Source of the DNA: Flexilinea sp.
GTDB lineage: Bacteria; Chloroflexota; Anaerolineae; Anaerolineales; Anaerolineaceae
Length of the DNA: 64,000 nucleotides
NCBI GenBank assembly: GCA_026645735.1
Contig: JAPKMT010000003.1
Location: 1-64,000, forward strand
Reading direction: 5' to 3'
Position numbers and translations under genes: made by a program. Below, piece after piece: positions 25,387-34,669 of this stretch. Within the stretch, counting starts at the first letter, position 1. Each line of letters starts with the position of its first letter. Below the pieces are notes generated by a model. That model saw only the letters and a list, made by a program, of their open reading frames with translations, ran no database searches and was not told the DNA's origin.

Positions 25387-25466
25387 TAGGACTGCCAGTA
25401 ATTCGAAATTTGAAAAAATTCTTTATTCAAAATGTCAATCCAAATTTCGAATTGCTGTAGGACTTC
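25387..25466. repeat. MITE-like element, short form, with 8/9 target duplication
   Basis: The body 25396-25457 (62 bp) begins CAGTAATTCGAAATTTG and ends CCAAATTTCGAATTGCTG, an almost perfect inverted repeat. Flanks are TAGGACTGC (25387-25395) and TAGGACTTC (25458-25466). It lies in the 365-bp spacer between the aldehyde oxidoreductase gene and the Trs-like operon; the rest of that spacer holds only the terminator at 25641-25675 and presumably the operon promoter. Confidence 0.8.
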
Positions 25467-25640
25467 AGAATTCAAAACATATGCAGGATATTTTTATTCT
25501 TTTTATAAGAAAAGCCAAACAATTGATTCATAAATTTACTTTTTAAATCTGAAAACCAGTCTTCATTTCGAATGATTGGAAAGGATCTTCAATCCTGGAT
25601 TGTTTGCAGAAATATTGGTCTCCAGCTCTCCTGATAAAGA

Positions 25641-25675
25641 AAGAGGCTGCCGATTTTGGACAGCCTCTTCTTATC
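25641..25675 (-). terminator. Terminator after the aldehyde oxidoreductase gene
   Basis: AAGAGGCTG (25641-25649) pairs with CAGCCTCTT (25661-25669), and on the minus strand a TCTTT stretch follows. It separates the mop transcript from the downstream Trs-like operon, which therefore probably has its own promoter. Confidence 0.7.
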
Positions 25676-25689
25676 AAGTTTAATAGCTT

Positions 25690-28419
25690 TTACTTCTTCA
25701 GCGCTTTCAAACCTTCCAGTACTCTTTCCGGATAGGCAGGAAGATGGCGGATGCGAACACCGCAAGCGTTGTAGATTGCATTGATCACTGCAACATGCGG
25801 AGATGTCAGCGGTAATTCACCGACACCACCGGCACCATATGGGCCGTATTCCCGTGGATTTTCAAAGAATCGGATATCCCATTCATCCGGAACATCATTG
25901 CAGTACGGAATTCCAGCACCGCGCATTGTGGTATGTTTATGATAATCTTCAATGTCCTCTGAAAGGGCTAAGCCAATACCTTGAGTACATCCTCCCAGAA
26001 TTTGTCCTTCTACGACCAGATAGTTGTTAATTTTGCCGCAGTCTCCATAGCAGGTATATTTATCTACTTTGGTTTTGCCAGTGGCTGTTTCTACAGTGAC
26101 TTCTGCCATAAATAAGCCATATTCATAAACCATGAATGGTTTTCCCTGCGCTTTGTCATCGCAGCCGACTGCATCGGACATTGCAAATTTTCCGGAAACT
26201 TTAGTGTTCTTCCCGTCTTGTTTCATCTCATCAAAATTCCGGAATGTACCGTCATTCTTCTTCATCTCTGCCAGCAGGTTTTCACAGGCAATTTTTATTG
26301 CATTGCCAACCATGGTTTGCGAGCGGGAACCGCCTGCAGGGCCTGAATTCGGTGTATATTTCATGTCGTTGAAAATCAACTTAATCTGATCTACAGTGAA
26401 ACCGGCTGTTTTTAACGTTTCATGAGCCGTACCGAGAGCACCAGCGTCATTTCCCTGACCATGTTCACCCCAGGAGGAAAAGATAATCACTTTCCCTTCC
26501 GGAGTCAGCTCGGCATACGCTTCTGCGCTGTCGACGCCATCAAGACCGCAGCCATATACGCCCAAAGAGATACCAACGCCTTTCTTAAACTCAGGGGTGG
26601 ATTCTTTTCTGGCTTTTTCTTTGGCAGCTTCATAATACGGTTTGAGTGTGTCAAACATTTTTTCAAAGCACAGACTGTCCGGTTTTTGTCCTGTCGGCGT
26701 GGTGGAACCCTCTCGATAAATATTCTTATAACGTAAATCGAACGGATCCATCCCCATTTTTTCTGCCAGCTCATCAATACACGATTCCGAGGCCAGATAA
26801 GCTTGTGGAGATCCATAACCGCGGAAAGCAGCACCCCATATGTGGTTGGTGCAAACAGTCCGGCCGATACCGCGAATATTCGGAATGTTATAACCGCCGC
26901 CCATAAACTGGTTGACTCGCAATGTCAGTAAATCACCAAATTCGGAATACGGACCATGATCGACAAACCATTCACCATCCATGGCAATCAGCTTCCCTTC
27001 TTTGTCTGCACCCATCTTGCAATGCAGGAACATTGGAGAGCGTTTTCCAGTGTAGGTCATATGCTGATAATAGTTGTAAATTAACACAACAGGTCGTTGT
27101 GTTGCAAGGCAGGCTACACCCAGCAATGCTTCCAAAGTAGGACTGAATTTGTATCCGAAAGTGCCGCCGGCATTGTTCTCAACCATCCTGAGTTTGTCGA
27201 TGGATAATCCCAAACCTTCGGCAATCATCGCTGCATGCAGATGAATACCGATTGATTTCGAATGGATTGTAAGACAACCATCTTCATCGATGTAAGCAAA
27301 ACCATTATCCGGTTCAACCGTCAAATGCGGTTGGCGCTGCAGATAATAATCCCCTTCTGCGACATAAGCGGCTTTCTCAAACAGCGGCCCTACCTCTTCT
27401 CCTTTGACTGTCCTTTGTTCGAAGTAAACATTGGGTGTTCCCGGGTGAATTTCGATGGCATCATCGGCCATGGCTTCCGGTGCACTCATGTAAGCAGGAA
27501 GTTCTTCCAATTCCACTTTGACAAGTTTGGCAGCAGCCTCAGCGTGTTCTTTGGAATCGGCACACACAATTGCCATTGCATCGCCAATTTGGAATACTTT
27601 TTTATCACACAGAATCGGACGATCCCATCCATCACCTTTATTGGTCGGGAAGGTAATTAATCCGGTGATCTGATTTCGGCCTTTGACATCTTTGGAAGTG
27701 ACGACTTTGAATACTCCCGGCATTTTTTCTGCTTCAGACGTATCGATAGAGCGAATATTGGCATGAGCAACTTCAGATTGGACTAAGGCGCACTGCAATG
27801 TATCAGAAGGAAGTTTTAAAGCAAGATCAGCGCCAAAATCCCATGTTCCGGTTACTTTTGCTTCTTCAGATGGTCGTGGACGTTTTGTGCCCCAGACTTT
27901 ATTCTCAGACGGTTCTTTGTATGTCAACGCTTCCAATTTCTTCTCACCACGTAGGACAGCAGCAGCTTCCATTAAAGCATCAACATATGGTCTATAGCCA
28001 TTACAGCGGCAGACATTGTGATGTTTTGTATACCAATCTCGAATTTCCTGGCGGCTTGGCTTTGGATTTTCAAGCAAAAGCGCATAGGATGAGATGACAA
28101 ATCCGGGAGTGCAGAAACCGCATTGAGCAACGCCGTGTAATTTGAAGGCAGCCTGGATCGGATGAAGCTTACCGGGTGTACCGATACCCTCCACAGTAAG
28201 GATGGTTGACTCATCTGGAACCCGTTCCATTTTAACAATACAAGAAAGGGTTAACTTACCATTCAAAATGACAGAGCAGGCACCGCAGTGTCCTTGACCG
28301 CATCCCTTTTTTACGCCTAAGACATGGATTTGATTACGCAATACATCTGCAAGCATCGTATCTGGATGGTGGATGACTGTCTGTCGAATACCATTAATGG
28401 TTAAAAACTTTTTCTCCAT
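25690..28419 (-). CDS. Molybdopterin-dependent aldehyde oxidoreductase (Mop type)
   Basis: 909 residues, single-chain member of the xanthine oxidase family; oxidises aldehydes to acids at a Mo-cytosine dinucleotide centre. The plant-type [2Fe-2S] ligands are C40, C45, C48, C60 and the second cluster C100, C103, C137, C139, the same numbering as in Desulfovibrio gigas Mop (907 residues). Mo-cofactor motifs include GGTFGYKF, FRGYGSPQ and the catalytic glutamate in GAGGVGELPL (E868). The ATG at 28419 follows AAGGAG. In Desulfovibrio vulgaris a similar enzyme (DVU_1559, from memory) lies beside the Trs genes as here, which suggests that the downstream operon serves this enzyme. Confidence 0.93.
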   Translation of the reverse strand: MEKKFLTINGIRQTVIHHPDTMLADVLRNQIHVLGVKKGCGQGHCGACSVILNGKLTLSCIVKMERVPDESTILTVEGIGTPGKLHPIQAAFKLHGVAQCGFCTPGFVISSYALLLENPKPSRQEIRDWYTKHHNVCRCNGYRPYVDALMEAAAVLRGEKKLEALTYKEPSENKVWGTKRPRPSEEAKVTGTWDFGADLALKLPSDTLQCALVQSEVAHANIRSIDTSEAEKMPGVFKVVTSKDVKGRNQITGLITFPTNKGDGWDRPILCDKKVFQIGDAMAIVCADSKEHAEAAAKLVKVELEELPAYMSAPEAMADDAIEIHPGTPNVYFEQRTVKGEEVGPLFEKAAYVAEGDYYLQRQPHLTVEPDNGFAYIDEDGCLTIHSKSIGIHLHAAMIAEGLGLSIDKLRMVENNAGGTFGYKFSPTLEALLGVACLATQRPVVLIYNYYQHMTYTGKRSPMFLHCKMGADKEGKLIAMDGEWFVDHGPYSEFGDLLTLRVNQFMGGGYNIPNIRGIGRTVCTNHIWGAAFRGYGSPQAYLASESCIDELAEKMGMDPFDLRYKNIYREGSTTPTGQKPDSLCFEKMFDTLKPYYEAAKEKARKESTPEFKKGVGISLGVYGCGLDGVDSAEAYAELTPEGKVIIFSSWGEHGQGNDAGALGTAHETLKTAGFTVDQIKLIFNDMKYTPNSGPAGGSRSQTMVGNAIKIACENLLAEMKKNDGTFRNFDEMKQDGKNTKVSGKFAMSDAVGCDDKAQGKPFMVYEYGLFMAEVTVETATGKTKVDKYTCYGDCGKINNYLVVEGQILGGCTQGIGLALSEDIEDYHKHTTMRGAGIPYCNDVPDEWDIRFFENPREYGPYGAGGVGELPLTSPHVAVINAIYNACGVRIRHLPAYPERVLEGLKALKK

Positions 28420-28694
28420 GAATACTCCTTATTCTACTGAATTGGATTGAGCCATTAAAATATGCTTTTTATTTATGAATGGGATTGTTTTACAATTCTC
28501 ATGAAGACATTCATTTGAAAAGCAAGTGCCTTAATGGTAAGGAACAAGACTGAAAAGGTCAATGCTGATTTGTGAAAAAATGCAATATTGATTAAAAATC
28601 GTTATGAAATACACATGAAAAACGCAAGAATGTAATAATAAAATTATAAATATTTATTAATTGAATATAAGCATTTATCCAGGATGTTTTTGAA

Positions 28695-29681
28695 ATGAAA
28701 TCCGTGAAATTGAGAAAATCACTTGTTAGAGGTTTCAGTTTTTGGCGGCTTCTTGAGAAGATTCTGATTATACTTAGGGTTATGTTTGAAAAATTGCGTT
28801 ATCCTAAAGTTGAAATTATGACTTCGCCCGATTGGGTCGATTATGAATTAATTGACAGCGGTGAGGGTAGAAAATTGGAACGTTTTGGGGATATTCGAGT
28901 GATTCGTCCTGAAGCGGAAGCTGTGTGGAGATGTATGCTGCCTGCAAATGAATGGGAAAAATCTGATGCAGAATTCATACCTTCCCCGGAGGAAAATGGC
29001 GGACACTGGAAATTTTTCCGCAAAATTCCAGAATCCTGGAATATCCGATACAAGGATCTGACCTTTCGGTTAATGCTGTCCAATTCGAAACAGCTTGGTA
29101 TTTTCCCTGAACAAGCTTGCCAGTGGGATTGGGTACAAGAGCGGATCCGTTCTGTGAAAAAGCCGATGCGGATACTAAATTTATTTGGTTATACAGGAGC
29201 GATCTCATTGGCGGCGGCGTCAGCCGGAGCGAAGGTCACTCATCTGGATGCTTCAAAAAAAGCTGTTCAGTGGGCAAAAGAGAATCAAATGCTGTCATCT
29301 CTTCCGGAAGATTCCATTCGATGGCTGATGGATGACGGATTAAAATTTGTTCAAAGGGAATCGAGACGGGAATCTTTTTACCAGGGAATCATTCTTGATC
29401 CGCCAAAATTCGGACGAGGTCCGAAAGGTGAAGTTTGGGAGTTTTATAAGGGTTTTCCGGAATTGATGCAGGCATGCAAATCCATCCTGGCTGCTGATGC
29501 TGATTTTATGCTGATTACTGCGTATGCGATTAAAGCTTCTTCATTGACATTGAATAATTCTCTGACTGAAATTACCCGAAATCTTGGCGGATCCGTTTCC
29601 AACGGAGAAGTCTGTTTACAGGATCGATCTGGTGGAAGATTATTGTCCATGGCAGTTTATGGACGCTGGCAGAAAAATTAG
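28695..29681 (+). CDS. RlmI/RlmK-like SAM-dependent methyltransferase
   Basis: 328 residues. A PUA-like N-terminal part (YELIDSGEGRKLERFGDIRVIRPEAEAVW), then a Rossmann methyltransferase (RILNLFGYTGAISLAAASAG, VTHLDASKKAVQWAKEN) with the catalytic-loop motif ILDPPKFGRGPKGEVW found in rRNA m5C methyltransferases of the RlmI type. The start is uncertain: the ATG at 28695 has an AGGA 9 nt upstream, but the first 40 residues are basic and not typical of the family, so later ATGs at 28782 or 28818 are possible. An rRNA target is inferred. Confidence 0.8.
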   Translation: MKSVKLRKSLVRGFSFWRLLEKILIILRVMFEKLRYPKVEIMTSPDWVDYELIDSGEGRKLERFGDIRVIRPEAEAVWRCMLPANEWEKSDAEFIPSPEENGGHWKFFRKIPESWNIRYKDLTFRLMLSNSKQLGIFPEQACQWDWVQERIRSVKKPMRILNLFGYTGAISLAAASAGAKVTHLDASKKAVQWAKENQMLSSLPEDSIRWLMDDGLKFVQRESRRESFYQGIILDPPKFGRGPKGEVWEFYKGFPELMQACKSILAADADFMLITAYAIKASSLTLNNSLTEITRNLGGSVSNGEVCLQDRSGGRLLSMAVYGRWQKN

Positions 29682-29807
29682 GCTTCTTTATATAAGGAAA
29701 CGATTATTTATTAACAAAAGTGCCTTTTTATTCGTTGGATCGGAACGGAAAATTTCACGATTCCATAAATTTACAAAATGCAAAAAACCAACAAGGAAGG
29801 GGATTTC

Positions 29808-30647
29808 ATGGATAAAATGAAAATGGCAGTCATTGGCTCCGGAATGATGGGGCGAGCAATTATCACAGGAATCATAAAAAATCAGATTTTAAATCCAGAA
29901 ACAATATTTGTTTCGGATATTGATCCGGAAAAAATAAAGGAACTTCATGATGAGCTGCATGTTTCAACCGCAGGTTCCAATGTAGAATGTGTGAAAGGTG
30001 CGGATCTTGTGCTGATTGCTGTCAAACCACAATATTTACAGCCAGTGTTGGATGAATTGTATGGGAAAATTAAATCCGAATCATTGATTATCTCCATTGT
30101 TGCCGGTGTTCCGATTCAAAGATTTATTGATGGACTGGGAAATCAGAAAATTGTGAGAGTAATGCCGAATACACCGGCTCAGATTTTGGAGGGTGTTTCT
30201 GGATGGTACACTTCCCCGGAAGTCAATTCCGAACAAAAGGTGCTGGTAGAAAAAATTTTATCCGGATTAGGGATGGCAATTCCGTTTAGCAAGGAATCTG
30301 ACCTGGATCAGGTTGCTGCGATTTCCGGTTCCGGACCTGCTTATGTTTTCCTCTTTATGGAAGCGATGATAGATACCGCGGTGCACATGGGGTTCCCAAG
30401 GAAAATAGCGGAGAAACTGGTCACGCAAACTGTACGGGGATCAGTTAATTATTTTGAAAAACGGGGAGAACATCCGGCAGTACTCCGTAATGAAGTAACT
30501 TCTCCAGGTGGAACCACTGCCGAAGCTTTATATTACATGGAAAAAGAAGGATTGCGACATGCTGTTTCCAGTGGCATGTGGGCTTGTTTAAATCGGACTG
30601 TTGAGCTTCGCGAGAATCAACCTCGCCAGAAGGGACCGACTGCATAA
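29808..30647 (+). CDS. proC: Pyrroline-5-carboxylate reductase
   Basis: Last step of proline synthesis (P5C to proline with NAD(P)H). 279 residues from the ATG at 29808, chosen for the AAGGAAGGGG site; an ATG at 29778 lacks one. The nucleotide motif MAVIGSGMMGRAI, VRVMPNTPA, and the C-terminal substrate region SGSGPAYVFLFMEA and EVTSPGGTTAEAL are all present. mtaB starts 3 bp after its stop. Confidence 0.95.
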   Translation: MDKMKMAVIGSGMMGRAIITGIIKNQILNPETIFVSDIDPEKIKELHDELHVSTAGSNVECVKGADLVLIAVKPQYLQPVLDELYGKIKSESLIISIVAGVPIQRFIDGLGNQKIVRVMPNTPAQILEGVSGWYTSPEVNSEQKVLVEKILSGLGMAIPFSKESDLDQVAAISGSGPAYVFLFMEAMIDTAVHMGFPRKIAEKLVTQTVRGSVNYFEKRGEHPAVLRNEVTSPGGTTAEALYYMEKEGLRHAVSSGMWACLNRTVELRENQPRQKGPTA

Positions 30648-30650
30648 CTT

Positions 30651-31925
30651 GTGAAGATTTTTTTTGATTTAATCGGATGTCGACTAAACCAGGCTGAAAT
30701 TGAGCAGTTCGCAGCTCAATTTCGTTCCCAGGGACATGAAATTACCGGCAACCGCGATGATGCTGAAATGATCATTATCAATACCTGCGCAGTGACAGCA
30801 GCGGCTGCTTCTGATTCCCGTGAAAAGATACGCAAAGCAGGAACCAATCCAAAAGCTCAAATTGTTGTAACCGGCTGCTGGTCGGATATGGATCCAGAGA
30901 CAGCGGTGATGATGCCCGGTGTTGTAAAAATAATTCCCAATCAGAAAAAAGATCTTTTACCTGCTTTAACGCTTGGAATTTCAGCGGAGCTGTTTGATCT
31001 GGAACCGATCAGACGGGAACCGCTGCCCGGTGTTCATGCGAGGACTCGTGCATTTATTAAAGTTCAGGATGGCTGTGATAATTTTTGTACTTTTTGTGTC
31101 ACGCGTTTCGTGCGAGGAAAAGCGCGCAGCATTCCTTTTGAGGAGATTCTTCAGCGGATTCAATCTGTCCAACTTGCCGATGGAAAAGAAATTGTGCTGA
31201 CAGGTGTCAATCTTGGCGCCTGGGGTCTTGATTCAAATCCACAAAAAGACATAACTGAATTGTTGAAACGCATCCTATCGGAAACAGACATTCCGCGGAT
31301 TCGGCTTTCTTCGTTGGAAACCTGGAATCTGAGCGAAGATTTTATAAGGTTATGGGAAAATCCGAGACTATGCCCGCATTTCCATCTTCCCCTGCAATCC
31401 GGATCGGAAAGTGTTCTGAAAAGGATGGCTCGCAGAACCAGATTATCCGACTTTCGAAATCTGGTAGGCCTGGCTCGTTCTTTGGATCCTTCTTTCGCAA
31501 TAACTTCGGATGTGATTGTCGGTTTCCCAGGCGAAACGGAACACGAATTTCAACAGACTCTCGATTTCATCCGAGAAATGAATTTTTGCGGAGGGCATGT
31601 GTTTTCCTTCTCGTCCAGACCCGGAACTGCCGCTGCCCGAATGGATGGAAAAGTCCCCGGTCGAATTATTAAAGAGCGATCGAAAATTCTGCGCGATGAA
31701 TTTCAGATCCAAAAAGACCGTTTCTATCAATCCTTTTTAGGGAAAAAAATGAGTGTTTTATGGGAAAACAGTTCGATTTATGAAAATAAAAAATGGGAAT
31801 TACACGGGATGACCGGAAATTATTTGACCGTTAAAGCCCGTTGTTCCCGAAAAATGCAAAATGAAATCAGTGAAATATGGCTAGAGAATTATGACGGAAA
31901 ATCCCTGACGGGTTCCATGCTTTAA
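30651..31925 (+). CDS. mtaB: tRNA (t6A37-C2)-methylthiotransferase MtaB
   Basis: 424 residues; adds a methylthio group to t6A at position 37 of tRNAs. The N-terminal UPF0004 domain has its three cluster cysteines in IGCRLNQAE, INTCAVT and VTGCWSD; the radical SAM cluster is CDNFCTFC, followed by LTGVNLGAWG and a C-terminal TRAM-like segment. The start codon is GTG. VTRFVRGKARS after the cluster favours MtaB over MiaB. It shares an operon with proC, with 3 bp between them. Confidence 0.92.
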   Translation: MKIFFDLIGCRLNQAEIEQFAAQFRSQGHEITGNRDDAEMIIINTCAVTAAAASDSREKIRKAGTNPKAQIVVTGCWSDMDPETAVMMPGVVKIIPNQKKDLLPALTLGISAELFDLEPIRREPLPGVHARTRAFIKVQDGCDNFCTFCVTRFVRGKARSIPFEEILQRIQSVQLADGKEIVLTGVNLGAWGLDSNPQKDITELLKRILSETDIPRIRLSSLETWNLSEDFIRLWENPRLCPHFHLPLQSGSESVLKRMARRTRLSDFRNLVGLARSLDPSFAITSDVIVGFPGETEHEFQQTLDFIREMNFCGGHVFSFSSRPGTAAARMDGKVPGRIIKERSKILRDEFQIQKDRFYQSFLGKKMSVLWENSSIYENKKWELHGMTGNYLTVKARCSRKMQNEISEIWLENYDGKSLTGSML

Positions 31926-31952
31926 GAAGAAGGGTCTTATCATTCCGTAATT

Positions 31953-32546
31953 CTATCTGTTTATTTTTCTTATATCCCACACAGCCCGAATAGCTGCCGG
32001 AATTTCACGAATGTGCCACCAGATTACATCATCTAACCGATGATTTTCATGCTGCGCAATGACACCATGCGCTTCAATCCCCAGATTCCATGCTAGAAAA
32101 AGAACTCGTGGCAGATGAAAAGATTGTGTGATGAGCGTGGCTTCTGTGATATGAAAATGTTCTTTTGCATGAAAACAGGTATTAAAACTGCGAAAACCAT
32201 CAGGATCAATGAGTATATCCGCCTCATGTATTCCTGCTTCAATTCCGGCCAATTTCATTGCCATCGTCTCGTTATAATAAATCCAGCGATTGGTTCCGCT
32301 GAGAATCACTTTGTTGACTTTACCGGACTTATATAAAATGGCTGCGGTTTGAATGCGCTCTCTGAGTACTTTTGATGGACACCCGTTCTTTTCCAAACCA
32401 GCTCCAAAAACAATCGCTGTAGGATGGCAGGGAACAGTTTGAATGGAAAAGCATTGATGATAACTCGATGCGACCATAACCAACCGGATGATGATCGGGA
32501 CAACAAGGCTCAAGGAGAAAAGCAGGATTATCAGAATTTGATTCAT
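31953..32546 (-). CDS. SanA/YdcF-like DUF218 membrane-anchored protein
   Basis: About 197 residues. The start at 32546 has GAGGTG 7 nt upstream; an ATG 15 nt earlier would contain that site. One N-terminal transmembrane helix (QILIILLFSLSLVVPIIIRL) anchors an extracytoplasmic DUF218 domain: AIVFGAGLEKNG, VLRERIQTAAILYKSGKVNKVILSG, and the ITQSFHLPRVLFLAWNLGIEAHG signature. Relatives (SanA, ElyC) affect envelope integrity and vancomycin exclusion; the biochemical role is unknown. Confidence 0.87.
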   Translation of the reverse strand: MNQILIILLFSLSLVVPIIIRLVMVASSYHQCFSIQTVPCHPTAIVFGAGLEKNGCPSKVLRERIQTAAILYKSGKVNKVILSGTNRWIYYNETMAMKLAGIEAGIHEADILIDPDGFRSFNTCFHAKEHFHITEATLITQSFHLPRVLFLAWNLGIEAHGVIAQHENHRLDDVIWWHIREIPAAIRAVWDIRKINR

Positions 32547-32574
32547 CAGATGGCACCTCATTTATCAACCAGGA

Positions 32575-32732
32575 ATTGTAACCTATCCGGGATCTCAAAT
32601 ATGGAGTGGATTATTCTCTTTTTTTTGAAAAGCCTTTTTTGAAAAAAGAGAAAACTTGTTGTTGTGTTGTTTTTGCGCGGAGCGCAAAAACAACACAACA
32701 ACAAGTAATTCTCCCCATATTTCGAATCGCTG
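32575..32732. repeat. MITE-like element, long form with perfect 24-bp core palindrome
   Basis: Core arms 32655-32678 and 32682-32705 are perfect complements around GGA, with the GCGC tip. To the left is the shared stretch GAAAAGCCTTTTTTGAAAAA (from about 32627), to the right the end CCCATATTTCGAATCGCTG, finishing at 32732. The extreme left end is degraded and a target duplication is not clear. It sits between divergent genes, so it cannot be a terminator for either. The rest of the 328-bp gap holds nothing else recognised. Confidence 0.78.
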
Positions 32733-32874
32733 ATTTACATGGTTTCATCATTTGATTATATAATTCGACTGAATGAGATATTGTGGCATTCGGTGTAGGA
32801 TGATCGTTTCAAAGAATAGAAAGATTTGTGAAAGCTGAATACATTGGGTATGCTTTTACATGAATTGAGGAAAA

Positions 32875-34593
32875 ATGACTAAAGAATTTCAATTTGTTGA
32901 AGCTGGAAACACGATTGAGGTCGAGTTACCGGATGGACGTTTTATTAAAGGCCCGAAAGGCAGTACAGCTGAAGAATTTCTCCAATTGATAATCTCAGAA
33001 TTAAAACAACCACTGACTGGTGCGATTGTCAACAATGAATTACGAGAATTAACGTATCCGATTGATCGCAATTCAACGATTCGCCCTGTAACAACAGCAG
33101 AATCCGATGGAAAAAATATTTATCGCCGCTCGCTCGTTTTTCTGCTTTCGGCAATATTTGAGCAAGTATTTCCTAATCATGAATTGAAAGTGGACCACTC
33201 CATTCAATCAGGTGGACTATTTTGCAGCATCAGCGGACCTGAAATCCGAAATCAAGAAGAATTCATCCATAAGCTTCAATTTGAAATGCAAGCGATGGTT
33301 GACCGAAATCTGCCAATTCGACGAAGCCGGTTATCCCTGGATGAGGCAAAAGCCATGTTTACGCGCAGGCATCAAAAAGAAAAAGTGCATTTGCTGAAGT
33401 TCAGAAATAAACCATATCTCACGATCTATCAATTGGAAAATTTTGCCGATTATCATTACGGCTATATGGTCCCATCTACGGGTTATTTGAAGACTTTTGC
33501 TATAGAACCTTCATTGAAATCTAACGAATTCTTCCTCCGTTACCCGAAGGATGTTCTAACGAATGAAATTTCTCCGTTGAAGGAATCGCCGAAAATGATG
33601 CTCGAATTTCGCAGATATGGGGAGTGGCTGGAAAAACTTGGCATCGATTCAATCGCTTCTTTAAATGAGGCCATCGAAAAAGACAGAATTCAGGAAGTGA
33701 TACTCGTCAGTGAAGCATTGCATGACCAGAAGTTCGTACAAGTTGCCAAAGATATTGCTGAAGGAGAAAATAAGGTCAGAGTTGTTCTGATCGCAGGTCC
33801 ATCGTCTTCTGGAAAAACTACTTTTTCTAAACGTTTGTCGATTGAGATGCTTGCGTTGGGAATTTCACCAGTTCCGATTGAAATGGATGATTTCTTCGTT
33901 GATCGAACACAAAGCCCAAAAGACAAGGATGGTAATTACGACTTTGAATCAATTTATAACCTGAATCTGCCATTGCTGGATGATTGTGTCAAGAAGCTGA
34001 TTACAGGTCAGGAAGTGCAACTTCCGAAGTATGATTTTTTGGACGGGAAGAGCAAACCGGGGAAAGTAGTAAAACTTGCAGAGGACCAAATGATCATTTT
34101 GGAAGGAATTCATGGATTAAACCCGGAATTATTGAAGGAAATCGATCCGAATCTGAAATATAAAGTATTTGTCTCCCCACTGACACAATTAAATGTAGAC
34201 CGGTACAATCGTGTTTCTACTGTGGATACCAGGTTAATACGAAGAATTGTCCGTGATTATCGTGATCGAGGCTATAGTGCTCAAGAAACAATTGCACGCT
34301 GGAATTCGGTTCGTGCCGGTGAAGAACGGAATATCTTTCCCTTTCAGGGCATGGCGGATGAATTCTGTAACACTTCGTTAGTGTATGAACTTTCGGCTTT
34401 AAAATCCTTGGCCGAGATGGCTCTACAGCAAGTACCCTGGGGTAATCAAGAATTCATTGAAGCGAAAAGGCTGCTTTCGTTCTTAGAATGGGTACTCCCT
34501 CTCGATACCAGTCTTATTCCTGAAAATTCTATTTTGGCTGAATTTATCGGAGGATCCAACTTGAAAAATTTTTCAGTTTGGAAACATTTTTAA
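32875..34593 (+). CDS. Nucleoside (uridine-like) kinase with N-terminal TGS domain
   Basis: 572 residues. About 1-75 is a TGS domain (IEVELPDGRFIKGPKGSTAE), about 80-280 resembles the threonyl-tRNA synthetase second domain (DEAKAMFTRRHQKEKVHLLK), and about 290-500 is a uridine/phosphoribulokinase-type P-loop kinase with Walker A AGPSSSGKTTFSKRL and MDDFFVDR. This fused architecture occurs in Chloroflexota, Bacillota and Thermotogae. The exact nucleoside is unknown. Confidence 0.9.
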   Translation: MTKEFQFVEAGNTIEVELPDGRFIKGPKGSTAEEFLQLIISELKQPLTGAIVNNELRELTYPIDRNSTIRPVTTAESDGKNIYRRSLVFLLSAIFEQVFPNHELKVDHSIQSGGLFCSISGPEIRNQEEFIHKLQFEMQAMVDRNLPIRRSRLSLDEAKAMFTRRHQKEKVHLLKFRNKPYLTIYQLENFADYHYGYMVPSTGYLKTFAIEPSLKSNEFFLRYPKDVLTNEISPLKESPKMMLEFRRYGEWLEKLGIDSIASLNEAIEKDRIQEVILVSEALHDQKFVQVAKDIAEGENKVRVVLIAGPSSSGKTTFSKRLSIEMLALGISPVPIEMDDFFVDRTQSPKDKDGNYDFESIYNLNLPLLDDCVKKLITGQEVQLPKYDFLDGKSKPGKVVKLAEDQMIILEGIHGLNPELLKEIDPNLKYKVFVSPLTQLNVDRYNRVSTVDTRLIRRIVRDYRDRGYSAQETIARWNSVRAGEERNIFPFQGMADEFCNTSLVYELSALKSLAEMALQQVPWGNQEFIEAKRLLSFLEWVLPLDTSLIPENSILAEFIGGSNLKNFSVWKHF

Positions 34594-34598
34594 AAATT

Positions 34599-34641
34599 AT
34601 TCCGCACGAATCAACCAATAAAAGATTGACTGGTGCGGAAT
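34599..34641. terminator. Convergent hairpin between the nucleoside kinase and glyA-gcvT genes
   Basis: An 18-bp imperfect stem: ATTCCGCAC... at 34599-34616 with ...GTGCGGAAT at 34624-34641. It lies 5 bp after one stop and about 30 bp before the other, so it can serve both transcripts, though the T-run is weak. Confidence 0.55.
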
Positions 34642-34669
34642 TCTTCCATCATTAATTCAGTAAATTGAA

